A stretch of 11,781 nucleotides of DNA, from assembly GCA_903889815.1 (NCBI GenBank), contig CAISYX010000362.1, positions 1 through 11,781 on the forward strand, in the 5' to 3' direction. How positions within the stretch are numbered: position 1 is the first letter of the stretch; each line of letters opens with the position of its first letter. Made by a program: the position numbers and the translations under genes. Shown one piece after another: positions 1 to 6,348 of the stretch. Source of the DNA: an uncultured Gammaproteobacteria bacterium (GTDB taxonomy: Bacteria; Pseudomonadota; Gammaproteobacteria; Pseudomonadales; Pseudohongiellaceae). The notes under the pieces were generated by a model. It was not told the DNA's origin, ran no database searches, and saw only the letters and a program-made list of their open reading frames with translations.

Positions 1-1
1 C

Positions 2-394
2 AAACTGGATCTGGAAAAGGCGTTTGACGCCTTGCTGGACGTCATCATGGCGTCGTCCTTCGGCACCATGCTGGGGATGTTTGGAGGAAAAGATGCGTTG
101 AATTCGTTGCGAGAACCCTTCGTGCGCAAGATGCGTGAGTACTTTCTGGGCGTGGTGGACTCTGACGCATTTCGCGCCAGTCTGGCAGAAGGGATCGCCA
201 ATGCAACGGAAGGGCGCGAGAGTCTGTACACGCGCATAGAGCACATTGTTGACCGCCGCCTGGATGAGCTTACGCCGCAGTTGGTCAAGGAGATCGTGCA
301 GGCCATGATCAAGAAGCATCTGGGCTGGCTGGTGGTCTGGGGTGGTGTTCTGGGCGGGCTGATTGGACTGATAGTGACTGCTGCCGGCGTATGA
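2..394 (+). CDS. DUF445 family membrane protein, C-terminal part (5' truncated by window)
   Basis: The frame is open from base 2 and ends at TGA 392-394, leaving 130 visible residues. The start lies outside the window, so the internal TTG and ATG codons are not taken as starts. The visible part matches the C-terminal end of DUF445 (YheB-type) proteins: a motif like SSFGTMLGMFGG, a phenylalanine/lysine-rich stretch, a charged helical region, and a last segment of the HLGWLVVWGGVLGGLIGL type. That last segment is a hydrophobic, glycine-rich membrane helix ending at the C-terminus. The family is known as inner-membrane proteins of unknown function, and no activity can be assigned. The gap that follows has no obvious terminator. 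Family assignment rests on recalled motif resemblance. Confidence 0.8.
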   Translation, partial: KLDLEKAFDALLDVIMASSFGTMLGMFGGKDALNSLREPFVRKMREYFLGVVDSDAFRASLAEGIANATEGRESLYTRIEHIVDRRLDELTPQLVKEIVQAMIKKHLGWLVVWGGVLGGLIGLIVTAAGV

Positions 395-424
395 ACCGGA
401 TTCATGTAGCGAAATCCGCGTAAA

Positions 425-442
425 ATAGAACAGGTGTTCTAT
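425..442. promoter_or_regulatory. 18-bp near-perfect palindrome, candidate repressor operator
   Basis: ATAGAACA-GG-TGTTCTAT: eight-base arms pair perfectly and only the central GG breaks symmetry. It lies 31 bases after the DUF445 stop and about 190 bases before the TetR start. The length and AT-flanked form resemble operators of TetR-family dimers, so autoregulation by the TetR protein at 632 is the simplest reading. That link is inferred. The core GAAC-N4-GTTC also resembles the Gram-positive type LexA box, but gammaproteobacterial LexA normally uses CTGT-N8-ACAG, so LexA is less likely. Confidence 0.45.
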
Positions 443-520
443 CTATCCCGGGAAGGTTTTCGTGGCTGAAAGTCGCGAATTCTCCATGTTCTGAAATGTG
501 TATTATTTTGTATCATTAGA

Positions 521-548
521 TGTAAAAAGGAATGCCCTGTAATACAAT
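521..548 (+). promoter_or_regulatory. Candidate promoter for the TetR-family gene
   Basis: A good -10 hexamer TACAAT (543-548) is preceded after 16 bases by a poor -35 (TGTAAA, 521-526). The surrounding 490-610 stretch is clearly more AT-rich than the flanking genes. The same area carries TTGTAT (508-513) and ATACAA (542-547) as a spaced inverted repeat, which could be a further regulator site. The -35 match is weak, so this remains a candidate only. Confidence 0.3.
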
Positions 549-571
549 CCCGCCCGTTGAAATTCCAGTTG

Positions 572-595
572 GATCAGCATTTTCTGCGGCTGATC
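572..595. repeat. Inverted repeat in the leader of the TetR-family gene
   Basis: GATCAGC (572-578) and GCTGATC (589-595) are perfect seven-base arms around ten bases. The repeat ends 36 bases before the chosen ATG at 632 and downstream of the candidate -10. It could be an RNA hairpin in the leader or a second operator. The sequence does not distinguish these. Confidence 0.4.
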
Positions 596-631
596 ATGTA
601 TCAATTTTTTAGAAGAGACCGAGCACTTATT

Positions 632-1216
632 ATGGCGAGACCAGTTGAATTTGAGTACAACGATGTATTGACCAATGCGATGGAGCAGTTCTGGCGCGAA
701 GGTTTTGAAGCCAGTTCCGTGCAGAAGTTACTGGATGTGACAGGCATCAACCGAGGCACTCTGTACAACTCTTTCGGCGACAAGGACACCTTCTTCAAGG
801 CGTGTCTCGACCACTACAACAAGCTCATTGCCAAGGATCTTGACGCTTCACTGAACAATGCAGACCTGGGCCCCTGGGCGGCAATCGAGAAATACTTCGA
901 TTTGACGGTGATTTCCGTGACCAACAAGCAGCGTGGCATGGGGTGTCTGCTGGTCAACTCCCTGTGTGAAAGCATCAATTACAACAAGGACATCCAGAAG
1001 ATTGTCCGCAATTCCTTTGCAATAGTTCGCAAGGCATTGCTCAAGCGATTAAAGGATGCCGAAAAGGCTGGCAAGCTCAAGAAGGGCGTGTCTGCCGACT
1101 TCGCTGTTGAGGCATTGATGAATGTCCTCTATGGCCTGCGCGTCAATTCCCGCGATGCCAAGCCAGCCAAGCAACTGGCTGAAATCGTTAAATTTACTGT
1201 GGATTCCCTGCAGTAA
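632..1216 (+). CDS. TetR/AcrR family transcriptional regulator
   Basis: A 194-residue one-component repressor is predicted. The N-terminal helix-turn-helix is clear: a first helix (about 8-22), then EASSVQKLLDVTGINRGTLY (residues 26-45) and the typical NSFGDKDTFFKACLDHY end of the DNA-binding domain (46-62). The rest is a helical ligand/dimerisation domain with Cys105 and Cys112 in a motif like GCLLVNSLCES, as in YcdC/NemR-like members. The frame stays open upstream to a TTG at 557, but the family usually begins just before the first helix, so ATG 632 (MARPVEF) is preferred. A purine-rich stretch (AGAAGAGA, 611-618) is a distant, weak ribosome-binding site, so the start is not certain. The ligand and targets are unknown. 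It stands alone between an AT-rich control region and a strong hairpin. Confidence 0.85.
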   Translation: MARPVEFEYNDVLTNAMEQFWREGFEASSVQKLLDVTGINRGTLYNSFGDKDTFFKACLDHYNKLIAKDLDASLNNADLGPWAAIEKYFDLTVISVTNKQRGMGCLLVNSLCESINYNKDIQKIVRNSFAIVRKALLKRLKDAEKAGKLKKGVSADFAVEALMNVLYGLRVNSRDAKPAKQLAEIVKFTVDSLQ

Positions 1217-1229
1217 AGCCGTCTCCGTG

Positions 1230-1260
1230 GCGGACCGGAGGAGCCCGAGCTCCGGTCCGC
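1230..1260 (+). terminator. Strong hairpin after the TetR-family gene, probable terminator
   Basis: GCGGACCGGAG (1230-1240) and CTCCGGTCCGC (1250-1260) form a perfect 11-bp GC-rich stem with a nine-base loop, beginning 14 bases after the TAA stop. No uridine run follows directly. The only T-rich bases (1270-1273) come ten bases later, inside a small GCCC/GGGC hairpin (1264-1279). It is therefore either a less canonical terminator or a 3'-end stabilising hairpin. Confidence 0.6.
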
Positions 1261-1279
1261 AGCGCCCTGTTTTCGGGGC

Positions 1280-1307
1280 TTGTAGACAAATCATTATCGG
1301 GTATACT
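1280..1307 (+). promoter_or_regulatory. Candidate promoter for exbD
   Basis: TTGTAG (1280-1285), 16 bases, TATACT (1302-1307). The -10 matches the sigma-70 consensus in five of six bases and the -35 in three. It lies just after the TetR hairpin and would start a transcript near 1314, giving a leader of about 160 bases before exbD. Confidence 0.5.
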
Positions 1308-1339
1308 TGGATTTTGGAAGGTCGAGCAGCCGGGCATCT

Positions 1340-1379
1340 TGCACTGCCTGGAGTCTGCAATAATCGCGAAAACAGTGCA
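1340..1379 (+). repeat. Spaced inverted repeat in the exbD leader
   Basis: TGCACTG (1340-1346) pairs perfectly with CAGTGCA (1373-1379) across 26 bases. Inside it, TTGCA (1339-1343) could instead pair with TGCAA (1356-1360). The two pairings exclude each other, so the leader RNA could switch between folds. No known riboswitch class is recognised. Confidence 0.35.
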
Positions 1380-1391
1380 TCAATTAGAAGA

Positions 1392-1413
1392 GTCGGTCTT
1401 TGTTTCGACCGAC
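1392..1413 (+). repeat. Hairpin in the exbD leader
   Basis: GTCGGTC (1392-1398) and GACCGAC (1407-1413) are perfect seven-base arms around an eight-base loop, ending 60 bases before the exbD ATG. It has no poly-T tail, so it is not a simple terminator. It may be a leader RNA structure or a protein-binding dyad. Confidence 0.4.
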
Positions 1414-1473
1414 CAATATCAAGAAACCGGGTCTTCAGCATCAAGACTTCAAAACAAGGTAAGGTAAAGAATA

Positions 1474-1890
1474 ATGAGAAAACTGGCCGGAACACGCAAG
1501 AACGACGAAAGCAATGTTGACTTGACCCCCATGCTGGACGTGGTGTTCATCCTTCTGATTTTCTTCGTAGTAACAGCAACGTTCCTGTCTGAGACAGCGA
1601 TAGACGCTGCCAGCAGTGCGAATAACAATGCACCTCCCTCCGATCAGGAAAGCGATCTCAAGAACATTCTGATCGAGCTTGGTGCCAACAACGACATCAT
1701 TCTGAACGGTGAACCACGACCGATTCTGCTGAGCCAGATCCGTTCCAACATTGACCGACTGAAAGCAGAGAATCCTGCAGCCACGCTGATTGTGAAGCCG
1801 CATGTGCGTTCCAATGTTCAGACGCTGGTGGCAGTCATGGACTTTGCCCGTCAGGCTGGCGTGATGAATGTCTCCATTATTGAGCCGTAA
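1474..1890 (+). CDS. exbD: ExbD/TolR family biopolymer transport protein
   Basis: This 138-residue inner-membrane protein belongs to the ExbD/TolR family. Its relatives form proton-driven motors with ExbB/TolQ that energise TonB or Tol. The order is typical: a short cytoplasmic N-terminus, the motif VDLTPMLDVVFILLIFFVVT (residues 15-34) with the proton-path aspartate Asp22 in the single membrane helix, a polar linker (about 45-60), and a periplasmic domain ending in a motif like VMDFARQAGVMNVSI. Length is normal for the family. The ATG is preceded by AAGGTAAGG (1456-1464), a good ribosome-binding site. What is odd is isolation: no exbB, second exbD, tonB or TPR gene adjoins it, although such genes usually cluster. 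It has its own candidate promoter and terminator. It may supply a motor encoded elsewhere or an uncharacterised one. Confidence 0.92.
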   Translation: MRKLAGTRKNDESNVDLTPMLDVVFILLIFFVVTATFLSETAIDAASSANNNAPPSDQESDLKNILIELGANNDIILNGEPRPILLSQIRSNIDRLKAENPAATLIVKPHVRSNVQTLVAVMDFARQAGVMNVSIIEP

Positions 1891-1905
1891 GCAGGCAGTG
1901 CCTGC
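1891..1905 (+). repeat. Small hairpin directly after the exbD stop
   Basis: GCAGGC-AGT-GCCTGC, with perfect six-base arms, begins at the base after TAA. It lacks a T run and precedes the true terminator by about 40 bases. It may protect the mRNA 3' end or be incidental. Confidence 0.3.
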
Positions 1906-1942
1906 GTGACCCCAGTCGGGCAGTTGCGCAGTCAGGCAGTTG

Positions 1943-1970
1943 GAAAAACGCACCCTCGGGTGCGTTTTTC
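1943..1970 (+). terminator. Intrinsic terminator after exbD
   Basis: GAAAAACGCACCC (1943-1955) and GGGTGCGTTTTTC (1958-1970) form a perfect palindrome: a GC-rich stem flanked by an A run on one side and a T run on the other. This is the classic form of a rho-independent terminator that can work in both directions. It ends 35 bases before the aldolase fusion start. Confidence 0.9.
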
Positions 1971-2005
1971 ATTTCAGAGTTGGCGGAATTGGAGGGCGAA
2001 TTGAC

Positions 2006-3988
2006 ATGTTGAGTCTGTGGAGTGAGCAAGAGGCGGCGCAGTATGCCCGTGATCCCCAACTCGGGCTGCGCGTGTACAGTTCGCAATTGCTGGGCCGAAC
2101 AGCCGATCTGGTCCTCCATGGAGGCGGCAATACCTCGGTGAAGGCTGGTATGCGCAACGTCTTCGGTCAGGACGAGGAGGTCTTGTTCGTCAAAGGGTCC
2201 GGCTGGGATCTGCAAACCATTACTGCCGCTGGATTTGCCCCGGTGCGACTCGACTATCTCAGGGCGCTGGCTGCGCTGCCCTCCCTTTCGGACACTGACA
2301 TGATGCGCGAGTTGCGGCTCGCTCTGCTTGACCCGGCTGCACCAACGCCGTCCGTGGAAGCCATATTGCATGCATTGATTCCGACCCGCTATGTTGACCA
2401 TACCCACGCAGACGCTGTAGTCGCCATCAGCAACAGTCCGGATGGCGAGCAGGCACTGCGTGATCTTTATGGAGACGACGTGCTGGTATTGCCCTATGTC
2501 ATGCCCGGCTTCATTCTTGCGCAGCAAGTACATCAGGCTACTCAGGGGGTCGATTGGAGTCGCTTGCAGGGCATCGTGCTTCTGCATCATGGCATCATCA
2601 CGTTTGCTGACGATTGCCGCGCCAGTTATGAGCGCATGATCGCGTTAGTCAACAAAGCAGAAGAATACCTGCAAAGTGCGGGTGCCTGGCAGGCTGAGGC
2701 GGTGGCCTCCATAGCGCCAGTGCCAGAGGACTACCTGCACCTTGCCAGTCTGCGCCAGGCCGCGAGCCAGCAGATGGGCTATCCGGTTCTGGCCCGCTGG
2801 GACTCAGCGCCTCTGGCCGCAGGCTTCGCGCAGCGCAGCGACGTCGCCGCAATTGCGACTCGTGGGCCCCTCACCCCCGACCACAGCATTCATACAAAGC
2901 CCCACGCTGCGATCTTCGCAGCAGATCCGCTCCCGGGGCTGGCGCAATTTGCCGAAGACTACCGTGCACGGTTCAGCCGACATGCCACTGCTCATCACAC
3001 CTGCCTGGACGTGGTTGCCCGTGTCGGGGTGTGGCGCGACAGAGGGATGGTCTATCTGGCGCAGGACGCCAAGCGGCTGAATGTGGTTCAGGACATCGGC
3101 CAGCACACCGTGCGCGCCATTCAGTGGGGCGAGGCACTCGGCGGCTGGACGGCACTGCCAGCACAGGATTTGTTCGATCTGGAATATTGGGAGTTGGAGC
3201 AGGCCAAGCTCAAGCGCGGGCCGGTGCGGGCCGAGTTCGAAGGGCGCGTGGTGCTTGTGACTGGAGCTGCCTCCGGGATTGGCAAGTCCTGTGTCGATGC
3301 GTTCGTCGCCAAGGGGGCGGCCGTGATCGCTCTGGATATCGCCCCCGGCATTGTCAGTCAGTGGTCCGGCGCTCAGGTACTTGGCCTCATGTGCGATGTC
3401 ACGTCGGTGGCGCAGATTCAGGCCGCAGTGCACGCAGGTGTGGCGCACTTCGGCGGTATTGACGTGCTGGTCAGCAATGCGGGCAATTTTCCGGCAAGCT
3501 GCCCGCTCGACGCCATGGACGATAAGGCCTGGAACGCGTCCCTTGCGCTCAACCTCAATTCCCATATGGCCCTGTTGCGTGCCTGCATACCCTTCCTGGA
3601 AAAAGGACATCAAGCAGGTGTGGTGTTCATCGGTTCCAAGAACGTCTCCGCCCCGGGGCCCGGTGCCGGCGCCTATTCAGTCGCCAAGGCCGGTCTCGCA
3701 CAACTGGCGCGCGTGGCGGCTCTGGAGCTGGGTTCCAAAGGCATCCGTGTCAACACCCTGCACCCCAACGCTGTGTTCGACACAGCCCTCTGGACAGACG
3801 ATGTGCTGGCAGCGCGCGCGGCGAATTATCAGATGAGTGTTGAGGAGTACAAGCGCAACAATGTACTCGGTTGCACCGTTGAATCACGTGATGTAGCGCG
3901 ACTGGCGGTGCTGATGGCCGGTGAGGGCTTCGCGAAGACGACTGGCGCACAGGTGCCCGTCGATGGCGGTAACGAGCGCGTGATATGA
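2006..3988 (+). CDS. Bifunctional class II aldolase / short-chain dehydrogenase
   Basis: This 660-residue cytoplasmic enzyme has two catalytic domains. The N-terminal class II (zinc) sugar-phosphate aldolase domain (about 1-400) shows HGGGNTSVK (38-46), KGSGWDL (63-69), zinc-ligand motif HTHAD (132-136) and HHG (194-196). The C-terminal SDR domain (about 411-660) shows the nucleotide-binding TGAASGIG (419-426), NAG (491-493), nearby serines (544, 548), YSVAK with Tyr557 and Lys561, and the common VDGGN end. This order is that of the rhamnulose-1-phosphate aldolase/alcohol dehydrogenase type, which cleaves a ketose 1-phosphate to DHAP plus an aldehyde and processes the aldehyde. ATG 2006 follows GGAGGG (1991-1996). 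The frame extends upstream into the terminator, so earlier starts are rejected. No rhamnose genes are present. mtnA follows after nine bases, so the likely substrate is 5-methylthioribulose-1-phosphate or 5-deoxyribulose-1-phosphate (inference). Confidence 0.9.
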   Translation: MLSLWSEQEAAQYARDPQLGLRVYSSQLLGRTADLVLHGGGNTSVKAGMRNVFGQDEEVLFVKGSGWDLQTITAAGFAPVRLDYLRALAALPSLSDTDMMRELRLALLDPAAPTPSVEAILHALIPTRYVDHTHADAVVAISNSPDGEQALRDLYGDDVLVLPYVMPGFILAQQVHQATQGVDWSRLQGIVLLHHGIITFADDCRASYERMIALVNKAEEYLQSAGAWQAEAVASIAPVPEDYLHLASLRQAASQQMGYPVLARWDSAPLAAGFAQRSDVAAIATRGPLTPDHSIHTKPHAAIFAADPLPGLAQFAEDYRARFSRHATAHHTCLDVVARVGVWRDRGMVYLAQDAKRLNVVQDIGQHTVRAIQWGEALGGWTALPAQDLFDLEYWELEQAKLKRGPVRAEFEGRVVLVTGAASGIGKSCVDAFVAKGAAVIALDIAPGIVSQWSGAQVLGLMCDVTSVAQIQAAVHAGVAHFGGIDVLVSNAGNFPASCPLDAMDDKAWNASLALNLNSHMALLRACIPFLEKGHQAGVVFIGSKNVSAPGPGAGAYSVAKAGLAQLARVAALELGSKGIRVNTLHPNAVFDTALWTDDVLAARAANYQMSVEEYKRNNVLGCTVESRDVARLAVLMAGEGFAKTTGAQVPVDGGNERVI

Positions 3989-3997
3989 GGATTCAGC

Positions 3998-5101
3998 ATG
4001 CATGTGAATGGACAGCCCTGCCGCACGATCTGGTTTGATGCCGCGCAGGATTGCGTAAAGGTCATTGACCAGACGCGCCTTCCTCACCATTTCGAAATTG
4101 CCGCTTTGCGCACACTGGACGATGCCTGCCATGCCATCGTCAGCATGCAGATTCGCGGGGCACCCCTGATTGGCGTGACTGCCGCATTTGGGGTAGCGCT
4201 GGCGCTGCGCGAAGGGGCTGATGAGCTCGATGCTGTCTGCGCAAGACTGCTGAAGACCCGCCCGACCGCCGTCAACCTGCGCTGGGCACTCGACAGAGTC
4301 CGCTCACACCTCGAACCTCTGGCATTCGCCGCGCGCGCAGAGGCGGCGCTGGCGCTGGCGCAAACACTCGCAGAGGAAGACGCCCTGGCCTGCAGTGCCA
4401 TTGGTGACCATGGGCTGCAATTGCTGAAAGAAATCTGGACAGCAAAGCGCGTTGCCAACCCCGCTGCACCTTGTCTGAATGTGCTCACTCACTGCAATGC
4501 CGGCTGGCTGGCAACAGTGGATTGGGGCACTGCGCTGGCGCCGCTTTACAAGGCGCATGCCCACGGCATTCCTCTGCACGTCTGGGTAGACGAGACCCGG
4601 CCCCGCAATCAGGGTGCTTTCCTCACCGCCTGGGAGCTGCAGCAGGAAGGCATTCCTCATACCGTGATTGTCGACAACGCCGGGGGCCATCTCATGCAGC
4701 ACGGGGAAGTGGATCTGTGCATTGTAGGCAGCGACAGAACGACCGCTGCCGGCGATGTCTGCAACAAGATCGGTACCTATTTGAAGGCACTCGCCGCCCA
4801 TGACAACGGTATTCCCTTCTTCGTGGCACTGCCTGTGTCGACAATCGATTTCAGTCTTCAGGATGGCGTGCGGGAGATTCCAATCGAACAGCGCCATGGC
4901 AGCGAGGTGTCCCACATGCAGGGACTCAATACGGAGGGCGTGCTGAGTCGCGTGCAGGTGATGGCCAGCCACAGTGCGGTCAACAATTATGGGTTCGACG
5001 TGACGCCTGCCCGGCTGGTCACGGCCCTGATCACCGAGCATGGCGTATTCGGTGCGGATGCCGTCAGTCTGCAGACGCTGCGCGCGCAGCTGGGACGCTG
5101 A
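3998..5101 (+). CDS. mtnA: S-methyl-5-thioribose-1-phosphate isomerase
   Basis: A 367-residue MtnA (eIF2B-alpha-like fold) is predicted. It converts the aldose 5-methylthioribose-1-phosphate to the ketose 5-methylthioribulose-1-phosphate; relatives also act on 5-deoxyribose-1-phosphate. Visible family motifs are RGAPLIG (53-59), THCNAG with the catalytic cysteine (Cys166), a motif like VDETRPRNQG (197-206), GSDRTTAAGD with the catalytic aspartate (Asp246), and NKIGTY (256-261). Length is normal. The start follows the aldolase fusion by nine bases, and its ribosome-binding site GAGG (3987-3990) overlaps that gene's stop codon, so the two are very likely cotranscribed and coupled. No mtnB, mtnC, mtnD, mtnK or mtnP is seen here, so the classical methionine salvage route is not supported by this locus. 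A DHAP shunt through the adjacent aldolase is the better reading. Confidence 0.93.
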   Translation: MHVNGQPCRTIWFDAAQDCVKVIDQTRLPHHFEIAALRTLDDACHAIVSMQIRGAPLIGVTAAFGVALALREGADELDAVCARLLKTRPTAVNLRWALDRVRSHLEPLAFAARAEAALALAQTLAEEDALACSAIGDHGLQLLKEIWTAKRVANPAAPCLNVLTHCNAGWLATVDWGTALAPLYKAHAHGIPLHVWVDETRPRNQGAFLTAWELQQEGIPHTVIVDNAGGHLMQHGEVDLCIVGSDRTTAAGDVCNKIGTYLKALAAHDNGIPFFVALPVSTIDFSLQDGVREIPIEQRHGSEVSHMQGLNTEGVLSRVQVMASHSAVNNYGFDVTPARLVTALITEHGVFGADAVSLQTLRAQLGR

Positions 5102-5449
5102 TCAGCCCGGTGGCCAGTGCAGGGCGCGTCCGGCCAGCAGATGCAAATGCATGTGGCCGACGGTCTGGCCGCCATCCACGCCGGTGTTGAAGACACTGCG
5201 GAAACCCGTCTGAGCAAAGCCCTCCTGCTCGGCAATCCTGCGCGCACTCAGCAGCAGGCGACCCAGCATCGCGGCGTCTTCGACTTCCACGTCGGCCAGA
5301 CTTTGAATGTGTTTGCGTGGAATGATCAGGATGTGTTGCGGCGCAGCGGGATTGGTGTCGCGGAAGGCGTAGACATCGTCATCGCCGTACACGGTGGTGG
5401 ACGGGATATCACCCGCCGCAATCCTGCAGAACAGACAATTGCTTGCCAT
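5102..5449 (-). CDS. hinT: HIT family protein (HinT-like nucleotide phosphoramidase)
   Basis: This 115-residue cytoplasmic protein of the histidine-triad family has the catalytic HMHLHLL motif (His99, His101, His103). CLFC (Cys5, Cys8) matches the zinc-binding N-terminus common in bacterial HinT. Other family marks are a segment of the IPRKHI type (43-48) and the C-terminal WPPG. HinT enzymes hydrolyse purine nucleoside phosphoramidates and aminoacyl-adenylates; the exact substrate here is not visible. The ATG is preceded by GGAGGA (complement of 5459-5464) with nine-base spacing, which fixes the start. The stop codon touches the mtnA stop from the other strand (GCTGATCAGC, 5097-5106), leaving no room for a terminator between them. 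Confidence 0.93.
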   Translation of the reverse strand: MASNCLFCRIAAGDIPSTTVYGDDDVYAFRDTNPAAPQHILIIPRKHIQSLADVEVEDAAMLGRLLLSARRIAEQEGFAQTGFRSVFNTGVDGGQTVGHMHLHLLAGRALHWPPG

Positions 5450-5492
5450 GGTATGGCTTCCTCCATAGACTTGGTTCAGAGCGTTCGGGGGC

Positions 5493-5519
5493 AGTCTAGC
5501 ACAGCAACCGGCGCGGCAA
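5493..5519 (-). promoter_or_regulatory. Candidate promoter for the HIT-family gene
   Basis: Read on the minus strand: TTGCCG (complement of 5514-5519), 15 bases, TAGACT (complement of 5493-5498), with a TG one base before the -10 (extended -10). The spacer is short, but the extended -10 could compensate. The cyclotransferase gene must be driven from the same 107-base gap; its best plus-strand candidate (TTGGTT 5471-5476, TCTAGC 5495-5500) is poor. Confidence 0.35.
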
Positions 5520-5556
5520 TTCTGCCATCGATCAAGGAACGCCAGGCTCTCTGCCC

Positions 5557-6330
5557 ATGTTGAAAAATACCCTTTTGAGTGCAGTACTGCTGCTGACAGC
5601 CAGTGTCGTGCAGGCCGAGGTGCCGGTATACGGTTTCGAGGTGGTGAATACCTATCCGCACCGCACGGATGCCTTCACGCAGGGGCTGGAATTCAACGGC
5701 GGCTATCTCTACGAAGGCACCGGGCGCAATGGGCGCTCATCTTTGAGCAGAATCGACTGGGAACAAGGCGCAGTACTGCAGAGTATCCGTCTGCCCAGTC
5801 GTTATTTTGGCGAGGGCATCTCCATCGTCGGCGAGCGCATTTTTCAATTGACCTGGCAGTCCAATATCGTCTTCGTGTATGACCTGAACACTTTCGAGAC
5901 CATTACCTCCCACTACCACCCGACCGAAGGCTGGGGGCTGGCCTGGGACGGCACCCATCTGATCCTGAGCGATGGCACTGCCGAGCTGCAGTTCATCGAA
6001 CCCGAGACATTTCAGGTGGTGCGCAAGGTGCCCGTGACGCTGGAGGGCACGCCGGTGAATTATCTCAATGAGCTGGAGTACATCAACGGCGAAGTCTGGG
6101 CCAATGTCTGGCAGACCGACGAGATCGTCCGGATTGACCCCGCGACAGGCCATGTGACTGCGCTGCTGGACTTGCAGGGCCTCTCGGCACAGACGCAGAC
6201 AGGCGGGCCGGATGCCGTGCTCAATGGCATCGCGTGGCTGGCTCAGGAAGGCAGCACTGACGGCCGGCTTTTCGTGACCGGCAAGCTCTGGGGCAATCTC
6301 TTCGAGATCACGCTGCAGCCGCGCGAGTAG
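5557..6330 (+). CDS. Glutaminyl-peptide cyclotransferase, secreted
   Basis: This 257-residue enzyme of the plant/bacterial-type glutaminyl cyclase family (Glu_cyclase_2, a five-bladed propeller) converts N-terminal glutamine of peptides to pyroglutamate. A signal peptide is clear: Lys3, hydrophobic core 5-15, probable cleavage after VQA (residue 20). Mature-protein motifs of the family are FTQGL (40-44), YEGTG (52-56), FGEG (84-87), EGWGLAWDG (124-132), LNELE (170-174), NVWQTD (183-188), VLNGIA (221-226) and TGKLW (241-245). The acidic residue in YEGTG probably corresponds to the family's active-site glutamate (recalled, not checked). Location should be periplasmic or secreted. The ribosome-binding site is poor: AAGGAA (5534-5539) lies too far from the ATG. 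The aminopeptidase gene follows after 18 bases, suggesting a shared transcript and a role in processing exported peptides or proteins. Confidence 0.9.
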   Translation: MLKNTLLSAVLLLTASVVQAEVPVYGFEVVNTYPHRTDAFTQGLEFNGGYLYEGTGRNGRSSLSRIDWEQGAVLQSIRLPSRYFGEGISIVGERIFQLTWQSNIVFVYDLNTFETITSHYHPTEGWGLAWDGTHLILSDGTAELQFIEPETFQVVRKVPVTLEGTPVNYLNELEYINGEVWANVWQTDEIVRIDPATGHVTALLDLQGLSAQTQTGGPDAVLNGIAWLAQEGSTDGRLFVTGKLWGNLFEITLQPRE

Positions 6331-6348
6331 CCTGTCCCCGGAGTCTCC

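Noticed and set aside
425..442. The palindrome as a LexA (SOS) box
   Set aside because: GAAC-N4-GTTC fits Gram-positive LexA, but the gene content points to a gammaproteobacterium, where LexA sites are CTGT-N8-ACAG, and no SOS gene adjoins.
557..631. Extended N-terminus of the TetR-family protein from a TTG at 557
   Set aside because: The extra 25 residues do not resemble a TetR N-terminus and include the leader inverted repeat 572-595; MARPVEF at 632 is the usual beginning.
1940..2005. Upstream extension of the aldolase fusion to 1940
   Set aside because: It would translate the exbD terminator stem, and the family begins at the SLW motif directly after ATG 2006.
1877..2590. A 237-codon minus-strand open frame spanning the exbD terminator
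   Set aside because: It would read through a strong terminator palindrome and opposes the conserved start of the aldolase domain; no family motif is seen.
2804..3613. A 269-codon open frame on the minus strand within the aldolase/SDR gene
   Set aside because: It is antisense to conserved aldolase and SDR motifs, with no ribosome-binding site or domain of its own.
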